From DATMBF01 sp035559595 (GTDB taxonomy: Bacteria > Bacteroidota > Ignavibacteria > UBA10030), in assembly GCA_035559595.1 (NCBI GenBank), contig DATMBF010000004.1, forward strand, positions 1 through 6,333: a stretch of DNA of 6,333 bases, in the 5' to 3' direction. This document shows, piece by piece, positions 5,325 to 6,333 of the stretch; position 1 is the stretch's first letter, and the number at the start of each line of letters is the position of its first letter. The notes below the pieces were generated by a model. It was not told the origin of the DNA, did not search any database, and saw nothing but the letters and a program-made list of their open reading frames with translations. Made by a program: the position numbers and the translations under genes.

Positions 5325-5864
5325 TCACTCCCGTTCCTCGGGTGGCCGATAAGCTAATCCGAGATGGCGAAAAATTTCTTCCTCACGACAGATCGGGATG
5401 AGAGTTCCGCCGGGCGCTAAAAGTCCGCTGCCATCAGCTTTCAGGTGCATATGGAGATCCATCGCTCGCTTGGCAAGCTTGATGTTGTGATTCCGGCTGC
5501 CGGTGCGGATCAACAGTAGTGTCCACCAAGTTTGTTCGTTTGCGATATAGACGTCGATGGGGATGGTGTCACCGTCAACGGTTTTCAGGAACCGTTTGAT
5601 CTTTGAGCCGTTTGCTTCGAGATCGAGCTGGCCGATGAGACACAACTGCGAGAGCTTTTTCTCCAGCAGATTTTCCTGGACGGGCTCACCGAATAACGTC
5701 TCGTCCTGTACCTGGATGAATTTGGGTATCACGACGAGGTCGATGTCGTTGACTGCGTGTTTGCGTCGTCGCAATGAGCCGGCAATCTCTATGCGATCGC
5801 AGAATCCCGAGAGTTCACTCACGAGATCCTCTGCAATTTCACGGGCAAAAGTATCGGGGAACAT
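5325..5864 (-). CDS. Stand-alone DNA polymerase X-type nucleotidyltransferase core
   Basis: A 179-residue protein resembling the palm and thumb of family X DNA polymerases (Pol beta/PolX), a nucleotidyl transferase that would act on DNA ends or gaps. EIAGSLRRRKHAVNDIDLVV (26-45) holds the GS signature (Gly29, Ser30) and the first two metal-binding aspartates, Asp40 and Asp42. IPIDVYIA (101-108) supplies the third, Asp104. RTGSRNHNIKLAKRAM (120-135) matches the TGS-x-x-HN thumb motif. EEEIFRHLGLAYRPPEERE (161-179) matches the family's terminal '...lGLpyippelRE' motif. The N-terminal helix-hairpin-helix/8-kDa lyase domain and the C-terminal PHP domain of bacterial PolX (usually over 550 residues) are absent. 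The ends are clean, so this is a compact form rather than a broken gene. The ATG overlaps the upstream stop (TAATG), with GGGAGGAAA five bases before it. Polymerase versus other nucleotidyltransferase activity is undecided. Confidence 0.88.
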   Translation of the reverse strand: MFPDTFAREIAEDLVSELSGFCDRIEIAGSLRRRKHAVNDIDLVVIPKFIQVQDETLFGEPVQENLLEKKLSQLCLIGQLDLEANGSKIKRFLKTVDGDTIPIDVYIANEQTWWTLLLIRTGSRNHNIKLAKRAMDLHMHLKADGSGLLAPGGTLIPICREEEIFRHLGLAYRPPEERE

Positions 5865-6139
5865 TACGTTTCCTCCCTTGGATGTGATTCTGTGGTTTTC
5901 TCCTTCTTCAGTGCAAGCTTGCTCTTCGCTTCCGAAAGTCTAATCTGAATAACGTATCCGCCGTGGCGGATTGTGTCCTTCTTGGCCTTTTGCATCAGGC
6001 CGATCAGGTTTCTCTCTTGAATCTCCAACTCTTCATCAAGGTTTTTTCTTTCCTCTCGCAGTTCTAATACCCGGTCGGCTGCACGGACGAGCGGTGTATC
6101 GTTCGTTTCATCGAAGAGCTTCTGCTGTCTCTTTGCCAT
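5864..6139 (-). CDS. Small coiled-coil protein, unknown function
   Basis: A 91-residue, highly charged protein that I cannot assign to a named family. Residues about 17-53 (VRAADRVLELREERKNLDEELEIQERNLIGLMQKAKK) form a strong heptad-like helix. A GGYVIQIRL strand (60-68) follows, and then a Lys/Glu/Thr-rich disordered tail. The layout (charged helix, then a short beta segment) is common in small proteins of phages and integrative elements, which is weak support for a mobile origin. The ATG has an AGGAAAGGA box about nine bases upstream. Its TAA overlaps the ATG of the polymerase-like gene by one base, so the two are translationally coupled. It is the first complete gene of the right-hand minus-strand operon. 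No clear promoter is visible in the 64 bases before it. Confidence 0.8.
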   Translation of the reverse strand: MAKRQQKLFDETNDTPLVRAADRVLELREERKNLDEELEIQERNLIGLMQKAKKDTIRHGGYVIQIRLSEAKSKLALKKEKTTESHPREET

Positions 6140-6203
6140 AGTATTTATTCCTTTCCTGTGAGTAATGGGTTGAGCTGATTAAACGGTCAGATGCTTCTCG
6201 TTG

Positions 6204-6333
6204 TCATGGTGGCCTGTATCGTCTCAGAACCGATTCCAGTGATTGTTCTTCCTCAGCTGACAGAAGCTGCACCCAAGGCGCTGTTCCGTCCCCGTTGCCG
6301 TGAAGGCAGGTCCACATCCATCCGAAGGGATTA
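6204..6333 (-). CDS. Possible C-terminal end of an upstream gene (partial)
   Basis: A minus-strand frame is open from the right edge and ends with TGA at 6204-6206, giving 42 visible residues. It finishes with APWVQLLSAEEEQSLESVLRRYRPP, which has the look of an amphipathic C-terminal helix. It is in the same direction as the operon and ends 64 bases before the next start. An ATG at 6317 would make a 37-residue free-standing gene, but it has no good ribosome-binding site. Other frames in both directions are also partly open here, so this is a tentative call. Confidence 0.35.
   Translation of the reverse strand, partial: NPFGWMWTCLHGNGDGTAPWVQLLSAEEEQSLESVLRRYRPP

Noticed and set aside
6191..6333. 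Plus-strand open frame beginning with a hydrophobic stretch and running off the right edge
   Set aside because: No ribosome-binding site, runs against the direction of the operon and overlaps the more protein-like minus-strand frame; too short to judge.
1..6333. CRISPR array, tRNA, rRNA or insertion-sequence ends
   Set aside because: No regularly spaced direct repeats, no tRNA-like cloverleaf seen by eye, no rRNA signature and no terminal inverted repeats flanking a transposase were found.

Overview
The window is bacterial. It has Shine-Dalgarno-led, tightly packed operons, a large serine recombinase and a chromosomal/mobile-element type toxin-antitoxin pair. Base composition looks moderate and even throughout. 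No rRNA or tRNA is present and no gene fixes the taxon. The membrane-fusion-like part of one protein would suit a Gram-negative (diderm) host, but that is inference. The gene set (serine recombinase, antitoxin/toxin pair, small unknown genes, a minimal family X polymerase) reads as accessory DNA, probably one end of an integrative element or a degraded prophage-like island. The element's attachment sites are not identifiable here.

Left region (1-2364, minus strand). A membrane-anchored P-loop ATPase is followed after 4 bases by a 60-residue unknown protein, and then, after 75 bases, by a large serine recombinase whose 3' end runs off the left edge. The three genes point the same way and may be one transcript.

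Centre (2373-3122, plus strand). A ribbon-helix-helix antitoxin and a PIN-domain RNase toxin are divergent from the ATPase. The pair has a strong sigma-70-like promoter with two overlapping palindromes on and just after the -10 box, which are the expected autoregulatory operator. A long perfect hairpin sits between antitoxin and toxin, with the toxin's ribosome-binding region in its right arm. This looks like a device that limits toxin translation.

Right region (3127-6139, minus strand). Five genes are packed end to end with overlapping or nearly touching stop/start codons: a coiled-coil small protein, a stand-alone polymerase-X-type nucleotidyltransferase core, a double-CXXC zinc ribbon protein, a 91-residue unknown with a repeat-derived tail, and a 563-residue protein. 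The last joins an N-terminal YdjM-type membrane metal-dependent hydrolase to a C-terminal HlyD/membrane-fusion-like lipoyl and coiled-coil module. A weak open frame at 6204-6333 may be the tail of a further upstream gene.

The most notable items are the YdjM/membrane-fusion chimera, the minimal PolX gene next to a zinc ribbon protein, the hairpin inside the toxin-antitoxin operon, and the antitoxin operator lying between the toxin-antitoxin genes and the ATPase-recombinase genes.
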